DNA of 64,000 nt. It comes from Gammaproteobacteria bacterium (GTDB taxonomy: Bacteria > Pseudomonadota > Gammaproteobacteria > JAABTG01). The position numbers and the translations under genes are program-made. Location of the stretch: NCBI GenBank assembly GCA_034522055.1, contig JAXHLS010000006.1, positions 1,150,790 to 1,214,789 on the forward strand. The letters run 5' to 3'. Positions 27,020 to 35,460 of the stretch are shown here, piece by piece; within the stretch, counting starts at the first letter, position 1; each line of letters starts with the position of its first letter. The notes beneath the pieces were generated by a model. The model saw nothing but the letters and a program-made list of their open reading frames with translations. It was not told the origin of the DNA and made no database searches.

Positions 27020-28016
27020 CATGGAGATGATCAAATGGTTGATCCCGTTGATCCTGCTGTTGATGCTGGCCGGCTGGTACTTGTGGACGCCGGATCGCCC
27101 AATAGACCATCTGGAACGGCATTATCTGCGCTCCGCCGACGATTACGTGCATCTCCCGGACATCACGCTGCATGTGCGTGATGACGGGCTTAAAGATGCG
27201 CCGGTACTGGTTCTCTTGCATGGTCTGGGCTCCAGTCTCCATACCTGGGAGCACTGGACCGAATCACTTAAGCAGCAATACCGGGTGATCGCGCTGGATC
27301 TGCCGGGATTCGGCCTGACCGGTCCCGACCCCACCGGGGATTACGGCGACGAGCGATCCATACGGCTGCTACTGGCGCTGTTGGAGCGGCTGGAGATTAA
27401 ACGCGCCACATTGATCGGCAACTCGCTGGGTGGCCGTATCGCATGGCGATTTGCTGCCGCCCACCCGGAACGGGTCGACAAACTAGTGCTGATTTCACCG
27501 GATGGCTTCGCCAGTCCCGGATTTGATTACCAGCGTAAGCCCGATATACCCGCCGTCATGCAGTTGATGCAATTTGTACTGCCGAAATTTCTGCTGCGCA
27601 TGAACCTTTCGCCCGCCTATGCCGATGCCAGGACGGTCAGCGATGAACTGGTGACGCGTTATCACGACCTGCTGTTATATCCCGGCAATCGCGCGGCGGT
27701 AGTGCAGCGCTTACAACAGGTCTATTTGCTGCAACCCCAACCGCTGCTGCAGCAGATCCGCGCCCCGGTACTGCTGCTGTGGGGCGAGCAGGATGCAGTG
27801 ATTCCGATCAGCAATGCCGACGATTACATGGCCGCCCTGGCCTACAGCCATGTGCACAGGCTGCCTAGTGTCGGCCATTTGCCCCATGAAGAAGCACCGC
27901 AACAGTCACTATTACCCGTGTTGGAATTTTTGCAGAGCAAAGATCCCCGTAGTCCGGTCGGGCGGCCATTAGATCAGTCCTCAAGTACCGTGAAAGTTCG
28001 GGATTCGAGCGAATAG
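27020..28016 (+). CDS. membrane-anchored alpha/beta hydrolase
   Basis: I set the start at ATG 27020 (MEMIKWLIPL), preceded by GAGCAGGTGG, giving about 331 residues. An N-terminal membrane anchor (IKWLIPLILLLMLAGWYLW) precedes the hydrolase fold. The oxyanion HGLGSSLHTW, nucleophile Ser in LIGNSLGGRIAW, acid Asp in LLLWGEQDAVIP and His in PSVGHLPHEEAP are all present. The substrate is unknown; related enzymes are esterases or lipases acting at the inner membrane. The sequence between 26979 and 27020 is in frame but has no good start signal. Confidence 0.85.
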
Positions 28017-28269
28017 CGCACGCGGTTGAATCATGGATGCCGCGGCCACCGTTCCGGCTTATGGGCCACCTCAGCGGGCTGGGGTCACGGTTGTTGGGGG
28101 CGCCGCTGGAAACCATTCGTGGCAACGGAACACTTAACTTTCTTCGGTCTTCCGCGCCACAGATGCCATCGGGTTCATTCGTCAAAGGCCAACTCGCCCT
28201 GTGCTCAGGACCCTGCATTCGCGGCCGTATCCTCCCTCGACACCAACGCGCTCACGCGCACGCCCAGCA

Positions 28270-28389
28270 GAGGCCGTCCGGCTTGTCGAACTCCGAGGCC
28301 ATCTTCGCCAGCCGCTTGTTCGGGGCGACTCCGATGGAGCAGGTCAGTCCCGTCGCGGTGCGTACCGCTTCCTTGAGCCTTCGATCGAT
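28270..28389 (-). pseudogene. dinB: DNA polymerase IV fragment
   Basis: Forty residues, [20 protein letters not shown] then [20 protein letters not shown], match the conserved palm-finger region of Y-family DNA polymerase IV ([28 protein letters not shown]). Nothing before or after in any frame continues the protein. It lies just downstream of the helicase-ankyrin fragment on the same strand. Confidence 0.75.
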
Positions 28390-28417
28390 ACCGGCCGGAT
28401 CCAACCCCGGATCCACC

Positions 28418-29851
28418 TCATTCCGGGAACATATCCACCTGCACACCGGGGCCGCGGGGGGGCGGGCGGCGCAGCGGCCTCCTCCTGGCGCAGCCGCTCC
28501 TCGTCGTCGAAGCCTCGCAGCATGGCCCCGAGTTCGTCGATGGCCTGCTGGTAAAGCTCATTCGAAGACCAGCCGGACTGCGCCCACTTGGTATCGTCCT
28601 CAAGCTCCACGCCGAGACGCTCGGGGGAGAGCACCTGGTAGATGCGCTGCCAGCGGCCTTCGATGCGCAGGGCGAGCCCCGGGTTGAGCACATAGCTACC
28701 CCGGCGCACGCGCCTGAACAGCTTACGGTTGTATGGACCTTCCCGATTCACCTCGTTCTTCGCCAGGATGGACGAGATATACGGGCGCCGCTTGCGCCGC
28801 TGGGGCACGACGGAGTCGTGGAAGTCCGCGAGGACTTCCTCGAAGTCCACCGCCGTCAGAAGCATCCGCCGCTTCGCCCAGCTGGTGCCGAGACGCTGGT
28901 AGAACAGCACCATGGCGAGGCAGAGCATTAGGTACTCCATCTGGCTGCGGTCGAGCTTGACCAGGCGCCCGTCCACCTGCACGTCGAGACTCGCCGGCGC
29001 CAGGCGCTCAAAGATGGGCGGCAGCCGGGTGCGCGCGAAGCGCTCGTCGGTGCATGCCCGGTCGAGGGCGATCTGAAAGGCGTTGAGGCCGTTGCCGTCC
29101 ACCAGGGTGGTGTCGGCGTCCCGGTCCAGCAGCATCTCCGCGAGTTCCGCATTGCCCATGCGACTCGCGATCATGAGCGGCGTCTGGCCGAACACGTTGC
29201 GGAAGTCGACCCCGTACTTTTCGGTGTCCCGCAGCACCTTGGCGGGTGTCTTGAGCCCGTAGGGCAGGTAGTATTTCTTCTCGATCAGGTCGAGGGCCTT
29301 CGCCGGGTTCTTGACGGCCTTGACGCCCGCCTGCTCGAGGGCGTTGAGGCGACGCTGGTCACGATAGACCAAGGCGTACTCCATCAGCGCGATGCCGGCC
29401 TTCTTCTCCCGGCCCTCGAGGGCCTTGTGCTCCAGCTCGGCGAGAGCGTCGCCGCGCAGCACGCTCCAGGGCACTCCCCGTTCTTTCAGGATGTGGCTGC
29501 GGATCTCCGCCGCCTGCTCGTCCTTGCCCTGGAGTTCGAGACGGTGGGCCTCGTGGCGCCACTCTTCCAGGCTCGAGCGCTGCTCGTCCATCCCTTCCAC
29601 GTCCTCGTAGACCTGGCCCAGGCCGAGCAGCTCCAGCACCTGCTGGCGCGGCTGGGGCTCGAGCAGATAGAGGTTCTTCACCGCCCGGGTGACCGCCACG
29701 TACAGGGCGTTGATGTAGAACTTGTAGATCTCGAGGGACTTGTCCCCCTTGTCCCGGCCCCGGGCATAGGTGAGTTCGCCTGCCAGGCTCGCCTCGTCGA
29801 GGCCCGCGGCGATGTCCCGGAAGAGCCGAGCCCCTCGGCGATTTATCCATG
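28418..29851 (-). pseudogene. UvrD-like helicase C-terminal part with ankyrin repeats, truncated
   Basis: The remaining ~475 residues start at the intron edge (ARLFRDIAAGLDEAS), then helicase motif VI-like IYKFYINALYVAVTRAVKNL. A helical region and ankyrin-like repeats follow (DFRNVFGQTPLMIASRMGNA, ELAEMLLDRDADTTLVDGNG). The C-terminal domain (PYISSILAKNEVNREGPYNR...GRWQRIYQVLS) is of unknown function. All ATPase motifs (Walker A and B) are missing; the gene is cut by the group II introns. A homopolymer of C at 28455-28461 appears one base off: in the other frame the end reads [11 protein letters not shown] and stops at 28418. The architecture, a superfamily-1 helicase fused to ankyrin repeats, is known in accessory loci. 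Confidence 0.75.
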
Positions 29852-31770
29852 ATAGGGGTCGGGAAGGAGTGACCCTCCCCGCCCTCCGAACCGTGCATGC
29901 GGTTCTCCCGCACACGGCTCTCCAGTCGGTGGTTACCTCATCGGGATTGGCTCGCCAACGTCCGGGCTTCGGTCATGGTGAAAAGCCCAGCCGCAGCGAA
30001 GAACGCGTTCGGCCAGCGGAGATGGTCGGACTGACAATGACCCGCTCCCGGGCGCTTCTGCTGCTTGCGCAACAGCGCCCGTAATCGACGTCGGACAAAA
30101 CCGTCCACGCGAGGAAAGGTCCACGGGTGCGCGTGCTGGAAATACACGAACCAGCCACGCAGCATCGGGTTCAGGTCGGCCACAATCCGCGCCAGCAAAT
30201 CCCCACGACTGCGCCGGGTTTTGGCCCGGACCCGGTCGTAAAGGGCCTTGCGGCTCTTCTTGCGTACCCACCGCCGTCCCGCTTCAAACCGGTACCCGAG
30301 AAACTCAAAGCCTTCCCCGGGCTGCCGGCAATCCCCCACACGGGTCTTCTCCGGGTGCAGTTGCAGACCATTGGCCTCCACCCAGTGCCGCAACTCCTGC
30401 AGCGCCTCCTGGGCTTCGTCCGGACTGGCACACAGGATCACGAGGTCGTCAGCATACCGAACCATCCGATAGCCGCGCTGGGTCATGTGTACATCCAGCC
30501 CGTGCAGGTACAGATTCGCGAGTAACGGACTGATCACCGCCCCTTGGGGCGAGCCCCGGGTCGGCGTCCAGCGCGCTATCTCCGCCACCACGTCCTGGCG
30601 CAACCAGGCGCGCAGCAGGTCGAGGATCCGACCATCGCTGATCCGGTCCTCGACCCGGGCCATCAACGCTTCGTGCGGGATGGTGTCGAAGTACTGGGCC
30701 AGGTCGGCATCCACCACATGGGTGTAGCCCTCCCGAACCAGCCCATCCACTTCCCGCAGCGCATCCTTGCACCCGCGACCCGGGCGAAACCCGTAACTCA
30801 TCGGCAAAAACTGGTGCTCGAAAATCGGCTCGAGCACCCGCTTCATCGCCGCCTGCACAATCCGGTCCTTCACCGTCGGAATGCCCAGGGGACGCGTCCC
30901 TGTCCCCTTCGGAATCTCCACCCGACGCACCGCATCCGGTCGGTACCGTCCAATTCCCAGCGCCTCTCCCAGCTCCGCCAGATACCGCTCGGCATGGGCC
31001 TCAAAACGCTGCACACTCTGGCCATCCACCCCCGCTGAACCCCGGTTGGCCCGCACATCCTGCCACGCCCGTTCCAGGGTCTGGGGGCGATGCACCTTGT
31101 CGATCAGACTGAACCACTTCGTCCCTTGGACGCCGTTACCCAGCGCCGCCAACATGCGCTCCGTCCAGATCGTGCGGTCCACCCACGGCCATTCCACCGG
31201 GTTGGACGAGTCTGGCTTAGCCTCTTGCGAGACACTCTCGACCCTTTGCATACGCGCTCACCTCCTCCGGACTTCACCCATCCACCTTCCTGCCTCCCTT
31301 CCCTCGGCGCGATTTCTGTTCTTCGCGCTTTCCCGGCACCACCCACGGTTTTAGGCGGAGGACGCCCTCCAGCTCTTGGGTCCGCGTTTCCGCAGCACCT
31401 CGCCATGACCGCAGCAGAACCGTTCAGTACTACGAAGGCTCTGACTCCTGCCCACCGTCACCACGGCGGTCAGGTCTCCCCGCTTCTCTCGCATTTCCTT
31501 CCCAGCGTTCCGTCTCCAACCACGGAGGGGACCCGAATGTCGCTTTCCACGCCAGTCCCAGCGCATCCGATGAGTTTCAGGCTTCACCTTCTCCTAGCGG
31601 GCTCGCCGTCCCGTACCGCCGAATCGAGTTCGTCATCCTACGGACCGCCAGTTCGCCTCCGGTTGCTCTCCACCCCGCCTCGCGACGACGCAGTTACCTT
31701 CGACTACGGGGCCTTGGCTTACCCCGACACGGACTCTCACCGTGCAGAAAATGCGCCTCCACGGACGCAC
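29852..31770 (-). mobile_element. group IIC intron, copy 1
   Basis: This 1919-base intron runs on the minus strand from GTGCG (5' end at 31770) to GACCCCTAT (3' end at 29852). Domain V (AGCCGTGTGCGGGAGAACCG...CACGGTTC) lies at 29888-29920. Directly 5' of it is a hairpin GCCGAGGGGGCTCGGC (in 31771-31795), the kind of terminator-like stem that class C introns insert behind. The 3' flank is the truncated helicase gene. It encodes one RT. Confidence 0.88.
29938..31251 (-). CDS. group IIC intron reverse transcriptase/maturase, copy 1
   Basis: The 437-residue protein has RT blocks from about 70 to 330: RGSAGVDGQSV, RRVEIPKGTGTRPLGIPTVK, YGFRPGRGCKDALREV, VVDADLAQYFDTIPHEALM, GSPQGAVISPLLANLYLHGL and the catalytic YADD at 266-269. 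The maturase region is at 330-437 (MLRGWFVYFQHAH), ending WPNAFFAAAGLFTMTEA, typical of class C. No HNH endonuclease is present, also as in class C. It is identical to copy 2 except Leu352 instead of Ser. It is intact and could support retrohoming. Confidence 0.95.
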   Translation of the reverse strand: MQRVESVSQEAKPDSSNPVEWPWVDRTIWTERMLAALGNGVQGTKWFSLIDKVHRPQTLERAWQDVRANRGSAGVDGQSVQRFEAHAERYLAELGEALGIGRYRPDAVRRVEIPKGTGTRPLGIPTVKDRIVQAAMKRVLEPIFEHQFLPMSYGFRPGRGCKDALREVDGLVREGYTHVVDADLAQYFDTIPHEALMARVEDRISDGRILDLLRAWLRQDVVAEIARWTPTRGSPQGAVISPLLANLYLHGLDVHMTQRGYRMVRYADDLVILCASPDEAQEALQELRHWVEANGLQLHPEKTRVGDCRQPGEGFEFLGYRFEAGRRWVRKKSRKALYDRVRAKTRRSRGDLLARIVADLNPMLRGWFVYFQHAHPWTFPRVDGFVRRRLRALLRKQQKRPGAGHCQSDHLRWPNAFFAAAGLFTMTEARTLASQSR

Positions 31771-31877
31771 TGGGAGCCGAGCCCCCTCGGCGATTAACCC
31801 TCGACGATCGCACCCCCACCACCCAATCGGCCAAAGGGCTGGCCTCCTACACCTACATCGCTCATCGAACCCGCCTG
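31771..31877. other. 107-bp spacer between tandem introns with terminator-like hairpin
   Basis: On the minus strand the spacer starts with a possible coding end (MSDVGVGGQPFGRLGGGGAI, VEG, then TAA). That TAA is followed at once by TCGCCGAGGGGGCTCGGCTCCCA, a hairpin that ends at the intron 5' splice site. It fits a gene end plus Rho-independent-type stem used as intron target. Confidence 0.6.
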
Positions 31878-33796
31878 ATAGGGGTCGGGAAGGAGTGACC
31901 CTCCCCGCCCTCCGAACCGTGCATGCGGTTCTCCCGCACACGGCTCTCCAGTCGGTGGTTACCTCATCGGGATTGGCTCGCCAACGTCCGGGCTTCGGTC
32001 ATGGTGAAAAGCCCAGCCGCAGCGAAGAACGCGTTCGGCCAGCGGAGATGGTCGGACTGACAATGACCCGCTCCCGGGCGCTTCTGCTGCTTGCGCAACA
32101 GCGCCCGTAATCGACGTCGGACAAAACCGTCCACGCGAGGAAAGGTCCACGGGTGCGCGTGCTGGAAATACACGAACCAGCCACGCAGCATCGGGTTCAG
32201 GTCGGCCACAATCCGCGCCAGCGAATCCCCACGACTGCGCCGGGTTTTGGCCCGGACCCGGTCGTAAAGGGCCTTGCGGCTCTTCTTGCGTACCCACCGC
32301 CGTCCCGCTTCAAACCGGTACCCGAGAAACTCAAAGCCTTCCCCGGGCTGCCGGCAATCCCCCACACGGGTCTTCTCCGGGTGCAGTTGCAGACCATTGG
32401 CCTCCACCCAGTGCCGCAACTCCTGCAGCGCCTCCTGGGCTTCGTCCGGACTGGCACACAGGATCACGAGGTCGTCAGCATACCGAACCATCCGATAGCC
32501 GCGCTGGGTCATGTGTACATCCAGCCCGTGCAGGTACAGATTCGCGAGTAACGGACTGATCACCGCCCCTTGGGGCGAGCCCCGGGTCGGCGTCCAGCGC
32601 GCTATCTCCGCCACCACGTCCTGGCGCAACCAGGCGCGCAGCAGGTCGAGGATCCGACCATCGCTGATCCGGTCCTCGACCCGGGCCATCAACGCTTCGT
32701 GCGGGATGGTGTCGAAGTACTGGGCCAGGTCGGCATCCACCACATGGGTGTAGCCCTCCCGAACCAGCCCATCCACTTCCCGCAGCGCATCCTTGCACCC
32801 GCGACCCGGGCGAAACCCGTAACTCATCGGCAAAAACTGGTGCTCGAAAATCGGCTCGAGCACCCGCTTCATCGCCGCCTGCACAATCCGGTCCTTCACC
32901 GTCGGAATGCCCAGGGGACGCGTCCCTGTCCCCTTCGGAATCTCCACCCGACGCACCGCATCCGGTCGGTACCGTCCAATTCCCAGCGCCTCTCCCAACT
33001 CCGCCAGATACCGCTCGGCATGGGCCTCAAAACGCTGCACACTCTGGCCATCCACCCCCGCTGAACCCCGGTTGGCCCGCACATCCTGCCACGCCCGTTC
33101 CAGGGTCTGGGGGCGATGCACCTTGTCGATCAGACTGAACCACTTCGTCCCTTGGACGCCGTTACCCAGCGCCGCCAACATGCGCTCCGTCCAGATCGTG
33201 CGGTCCACCCACGGCCATTCCACCGGGTTGGACGAGTCTGGCTTAGCCTCTTGCGAGACACTCTCGACCCTTTGCATACGCGCTCACCTCCTCCGGACTT
33301 CACCCATCCACCTTCCTGCCTCCCTTCCCTCGGCGCGATTTCTGTTCTTCGCGCTTTCCCGGCACCACCCACGGTTTTAGGCGGAGGACGCCCTCCAGCT
33401 CTTGGGTCCGCGTTTCCGCAGCACCTCGCCATGACCGCAGCAGAACCGTTCAGTACTACGAAGGCTCTGACTCCTGCCCACCGTCACCACGGCGGTCAGG
33501 TCTCCCCGCTTCTCTCGCATTTCCTTCCCAGCGTTCCGTCTCCAACCACGGAGGGGACCCGAATGTCGCTTTCCACGCCAATCCCAGCGCATCCGATGAT
33601 TTTCAGGCTTCACCTTCTCCTAGCGGGCTCGCCGTCCCGTACCGCCGAATCGAGTTCGTCATCCTACGGACCGCCAGTTCGCCTCCGGTTGCTCTCCACC
33701 CCGCCTCGCGACGACGCAGTTACCTTCGACTACGGGGCCTTGGCTTACCCCGACACGGACTCTCACCGTGCAGAAAATGCGCCTCCACGGACGCAC
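31878..33796 (-). mobile_element. group IIC intron, copy 2
   Basis: The second 1919-base copy is displaced by exactly 2026 bases and differs from copy 1 at only a few positions (for example 32222, 32998, 33581). Its 5' end is GTGCG at 33796 and its 3' end at 31878. Domain V lies at 31914-31946. It is also preceded on its 5' side by the hairpin GCCGAGGGGGCTCGGC at about 33805-33820. Confidence 0.9.
31964..33277 (-). CDS. group IIC intron reverse transcriptase/maturase, copy 2
   Basis: The 437-residue protein is the same as copy 1 but with Ser352 (RGDSLARIV). All RT and maturase blocks, including YADD, are intact. Near-identity of the two copies points to a recent duplication or a second insertion from the same source. 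Confidence 0.95.
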   Translation of the reverse strand: MQRVESVSQEAKPDSSNPVEWPWVDRTIWTERMLAALGNGVQGTKWFSLIDKVHRPQTLERAWQDVRANRGSAGVDGQSVQRFEAHAERYLAELGEALGIGRYRPDAVRRVEIPKGTGTRPLGIPTVKDRIVQAAMKRVLEPIFEHQFLPMSYGFRPGRGCKDALREVDGLVREGYTHVVDADLAQYFDTIPHEALMARVEDRISDGRILDLLRAWLRQDVVAEIARWTPTRGSPQGAVISPLLANLYLHGLDVHMTQRGYRMVRYADDLVILCASPDEAQEALQELRHWVEANGLQLHPEKTRVGDCRQPGEGFEFLGYRFEAGRRWVRKKSRKALYDRVRAKTRRSRGDSLARIVADLNPMLRGWFVYFQHAHPWTFPRVDGFVRRRLRALLRKQQKRPGAGHCQSDHLRWPNAFFAAAGLFTMTEARTLASQSR

Positions 33797-33829
33797 TAGG
33801 AGCCGAGCCCCCTCGGCGATTTATCCATA
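33797..33829 (-). terminator. hairpin at the 5' side of intron copy 2
   Basis: On the minus strand, ATGGATAAATCGCCGAGGGG leads into GCTCGGCTCCTA and then the intron GTGCG. The stem GCCGAG/CTCGGC with a GGGG loop is the same as in the other two places (29821-29850 and 31771-31795). Poly-T is absent, so it may be only an intron target rather than a working terminator. Confidence 0.5.
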
Positions 33830-33837
33830 TGTGGAAA

Positions 33838-33922
33838 AAAAAGGGGGGGAAGGGGACGGAGGGAATAGATATTAATCCCTCCGTCCCCTTTTCACCGTCC
33901 CCTTTTTTCGCGTCCCCTTTTC
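33838..33922. repeat. dispersed-repeat cluster with a 15-bp hairpin
   Basis: AAGGGGACGGAGGGA and TCCCTCCGTCCCCTT form a perfect 15-bp stem around ATAGATATTAA (33851-33891). CGTCCCCTTTT then repeats twice more to 33922. Such AAGGGGACGG strings occur as dispersed repeats in many proteobacteria. Confidence 0.7.
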
Positions 33923-33926
33923 AGTG

Positions 33927-34240
33927 TCAGCTGGCGCGACTCTCCAGGGGGACGATGCCCGCTAGGCGATCGGGGTCCCGCTGGATCTCCCACAGGTCGG
34001 GGGCCCTTGCATGCGCAGCCAGGATTCTGGGGTGGTGCGGGTGAAAAGGCCGATGCGAACCGCCATCTCCGGCGACAGGGCCCGCTTCTCGTGGAGGAAC
34101 TGGGAGACGGTCAGGCGCAATACCTCGAAACGCTGGGCGAACTCGGTCTGGGTCATCTCCAGGCCCGGCAGCACGTCCTCCCGCAGGATGGCGCCCGGGT
34201 GGGCCGGCCTGCGGTTGGGGTCACGCAGGGACTTGGTCAT
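33927..34240 (-). pseudogene. higA: HigA-family antitoxin with a frameshifted C-terminus
   Basis: From ATG 34240 the protein reads RRPAHPGAILREDVLPGLEM, TQTEFAQRFEVLRLTVSQFL (the HTH) and HEKRALSPEMAVRIG, all typical of HigA. After WLRMQG one G appears to be missing in a G/C run: the open frame drifts and stops at 33962. The other frame reads DLWEIQRDPDRLAGIVPL and stops at 33927, giving the normal HigA end. It overlaps the higB remnant as TGATG. Confidence 0.75.
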
Positions 34241-34385
34241 CAGTGGTAATCCTCCAGGTCAACGTCGGTGGCGTCCTCCCCCTCGAAGCGGAAGGTGAAG
34301 CGCCAGTTGCCCGAGACGGATACGGCGTAAGTGCCCTTCCTGGTCCCCTTGAGGGGGTGGAAGTGGTAGCCCGTCCAGGAAATTG
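34239..34385 (-). pseudogene. higB: HigB-family toxin, C-terminal fragment
   Basis: The frame reads GYHFHPLKGTRKGTYAVSVS, GNWRFTFRFEGEDATDVDLE and DYH before TGA. This is the C-terminal half of the RelE-fold HigB toxin, including the conserved SGNWRxxFRF strand. The first ~45 residues are missing; the preceding sequence (to 34543) has no matching frame. With higA damaged, the pair is a relic. Confidence 0.75.
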
Positions 34386-34543
34386 GCTCAAGCTTGTATC
34401 ATGAGCCGCCGTTCATCCAGGTGCTGAGCAAAGGTTGCCCCCAGAATGTCAATGGATGGAGCTGGACTCTATCGGACGCCAGTTGGACAGAATGTCCATC
34501 ATTTACCGCGGCGGACAACTCTGGACACTGCAGGAGGGAAAAA
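34386..34543. other. spacer between broken higBA and tRNA-Cys
   Basis: The 158 bases show no gene. In related genomes a tRNA-Leu often follows tRNA-Cys here; none is present. The sequence after the tRNA CCA end (AATTTTTC... on minus) is therefore a likely junction of the accessory region. Confidence 0.4.
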
Positions 34544-34617
34544 TGGAGGCTGGGGTCGGAATCGAACCGGCGTCCACGGCTTTGCAGGCCGCTGCATAAC
34601 CACTCTGCCACCCAGCC
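34544..34617 (-). tRNA. tRNA-Cys(GCA)
   Basis: GGCTGGG pairs with CCCAGCC as the acceptor stem. The anticodon loop CTGCAAA contains GCA, the T-loop is GGTTCGATTCC, and the 3' end TCCA is encoded. All four arms fold normally. It lies 48 bases downstream of tRNA-Gly, so the two are probably cotranscribed. Confidence 0.95.
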
Positions 34618-34665
34618 TGGGGACTACCGGCAGCGCTGTTACTGCTGCCGGGGAAGAGAATGAAT

Positions 34666-34741
34666 TGGAGCGGGAAACGAGATTCGAACTCGCGACCCCA
34701 ACCTTGGCAAGGTTGTGCTCTACCAGCTGAGCTATTCCCGC
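34666..34741 (-). tRNA. tRNA-Gly(GCC)
   Basis: GCGGGAA pairs with TTCCCGC. D arm AGCTCAGCTGGTAGAGC, anticodon loop CTTGCCAAG with GCC, T arm GAGTTCGAATCTC and encoded TCCA are standard. It follows pgsA on the same strand, the gammaproteobacterial order. Confidence 0.96.
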
Positions 34742-34795
34742 TCGGAAAGAGCGCGGATTATTGCCACCACTCGAATGGTTGTCAAGTCAGCACCA

Positions 34796-34895
34796 GGGCC
34801 CGAAAAAGGGTGTCAGGCCGGAAACCGGTGTCAGGAACCTTTACCCCCCAACACACAGGTGGCGCCAGCCTCGTGATGGAAAAGGTTCCCGACAC
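34796..34895. repeat. GGTGTCAGG-type dispersed repeats between tRNA-Gly and pgsA
   Basis: AAGGGTGTCAGG, CCGGTGTCAGGAACCTTT and the inverted AAAAGGTTCCCGACACCG lie within 90 bases. The same GGTGTCAGGAACCTTTT appears at 57199. The inverted pair could form a stem between pgsA and the tRNAs. Confidence 0.65.
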
Positions 34896-34899
34896 CGTT

Positions 34900-35460
34900 T
34901 TAGCCGCCGGGCTTCGGCCACAGGCTCGGCCAGGCGGCCTTGAGGTAGGCCACCATGGACCACAGGGTGAGGACGGCGGCGACGTAGAGCAGTACATGGC
35001 CGATGAGGGTGATGGGCAGGCCGAGGAGGGGATCGGCGTAGAGCATGAGGATGATGGCGGCCATCTGGGCGGTGGTCTTGATCTTGCCGATGTAGGCCAC
35101 CTTGACGGTTGTGCTCTTGCCGATCTCAGCCATCCATTCCCGCAGGGCCGAGATGGTGATCTCGCGGCCGATGATGACGGCCGCGGGGATCGCAAGCCAG
35201 ATGCGGGGGTCGGCCTGCACCAGCAGCACCAGGGCCACGGCCACCATGAGCTTGTCCGCCACCGGGTCGAGGAAGGCGCCGAAGGCGGAGGTCTGGTTGA
35301 GCTGGCGGGCCAGGTAGCCGTCCAGCCAGTCGGTCCCCGCGGCCAGGGCGAAAATGGCGGTGGCGGCCTCGTTGGCCCAGCCGAAGGGCAGGTAGAACAC
35401 CAGCACGAACACCGGGATCAGCAGGATGCGCAGCAGGGTGAGGGAGTTGGGTATGTTCAT
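34900..35460 (-). CDS. pgsA: CDP-diacylglycerol-glycerol-3-phosphate 3-phosphatidyltransferase
   Basis: The 186-residue inner-membrane enzyme makes phosphatidylglycerol phosphate, the committed step to phosphatidylglycerol and cardiolipin. It carries the CDP-alcohol phosphatidyltransferase signature D-G-x2-A-R-x8-G-x3-D-x3-D, visible as DWLDGYLARQLNQTSAFGAF and LDPVADKLM. There are four to five hydrophobic segments. ATG at 35460 overlaps the uvrC stop by 4 bases (ATGA), so the two are translationally coupled. tRNA genes follow. Confidence 0.96.
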   Translation of the reverse strand: MNIPNSLTLLRILLIPVFVLVFYLPFGWANEAATAIFALAAGTDWLDGYLARQLNQTSAFGAFLDPVADKLMVAVALVLLVQADPRIWLAIPAAVIIGREITISALREWMAEIGKSTTVKVAYIGKIKTTAQMAAIILMLYADPLLGLPITLIGHVLLYVAAVLTLWSMVAYLKAAWPSLWPKPGG

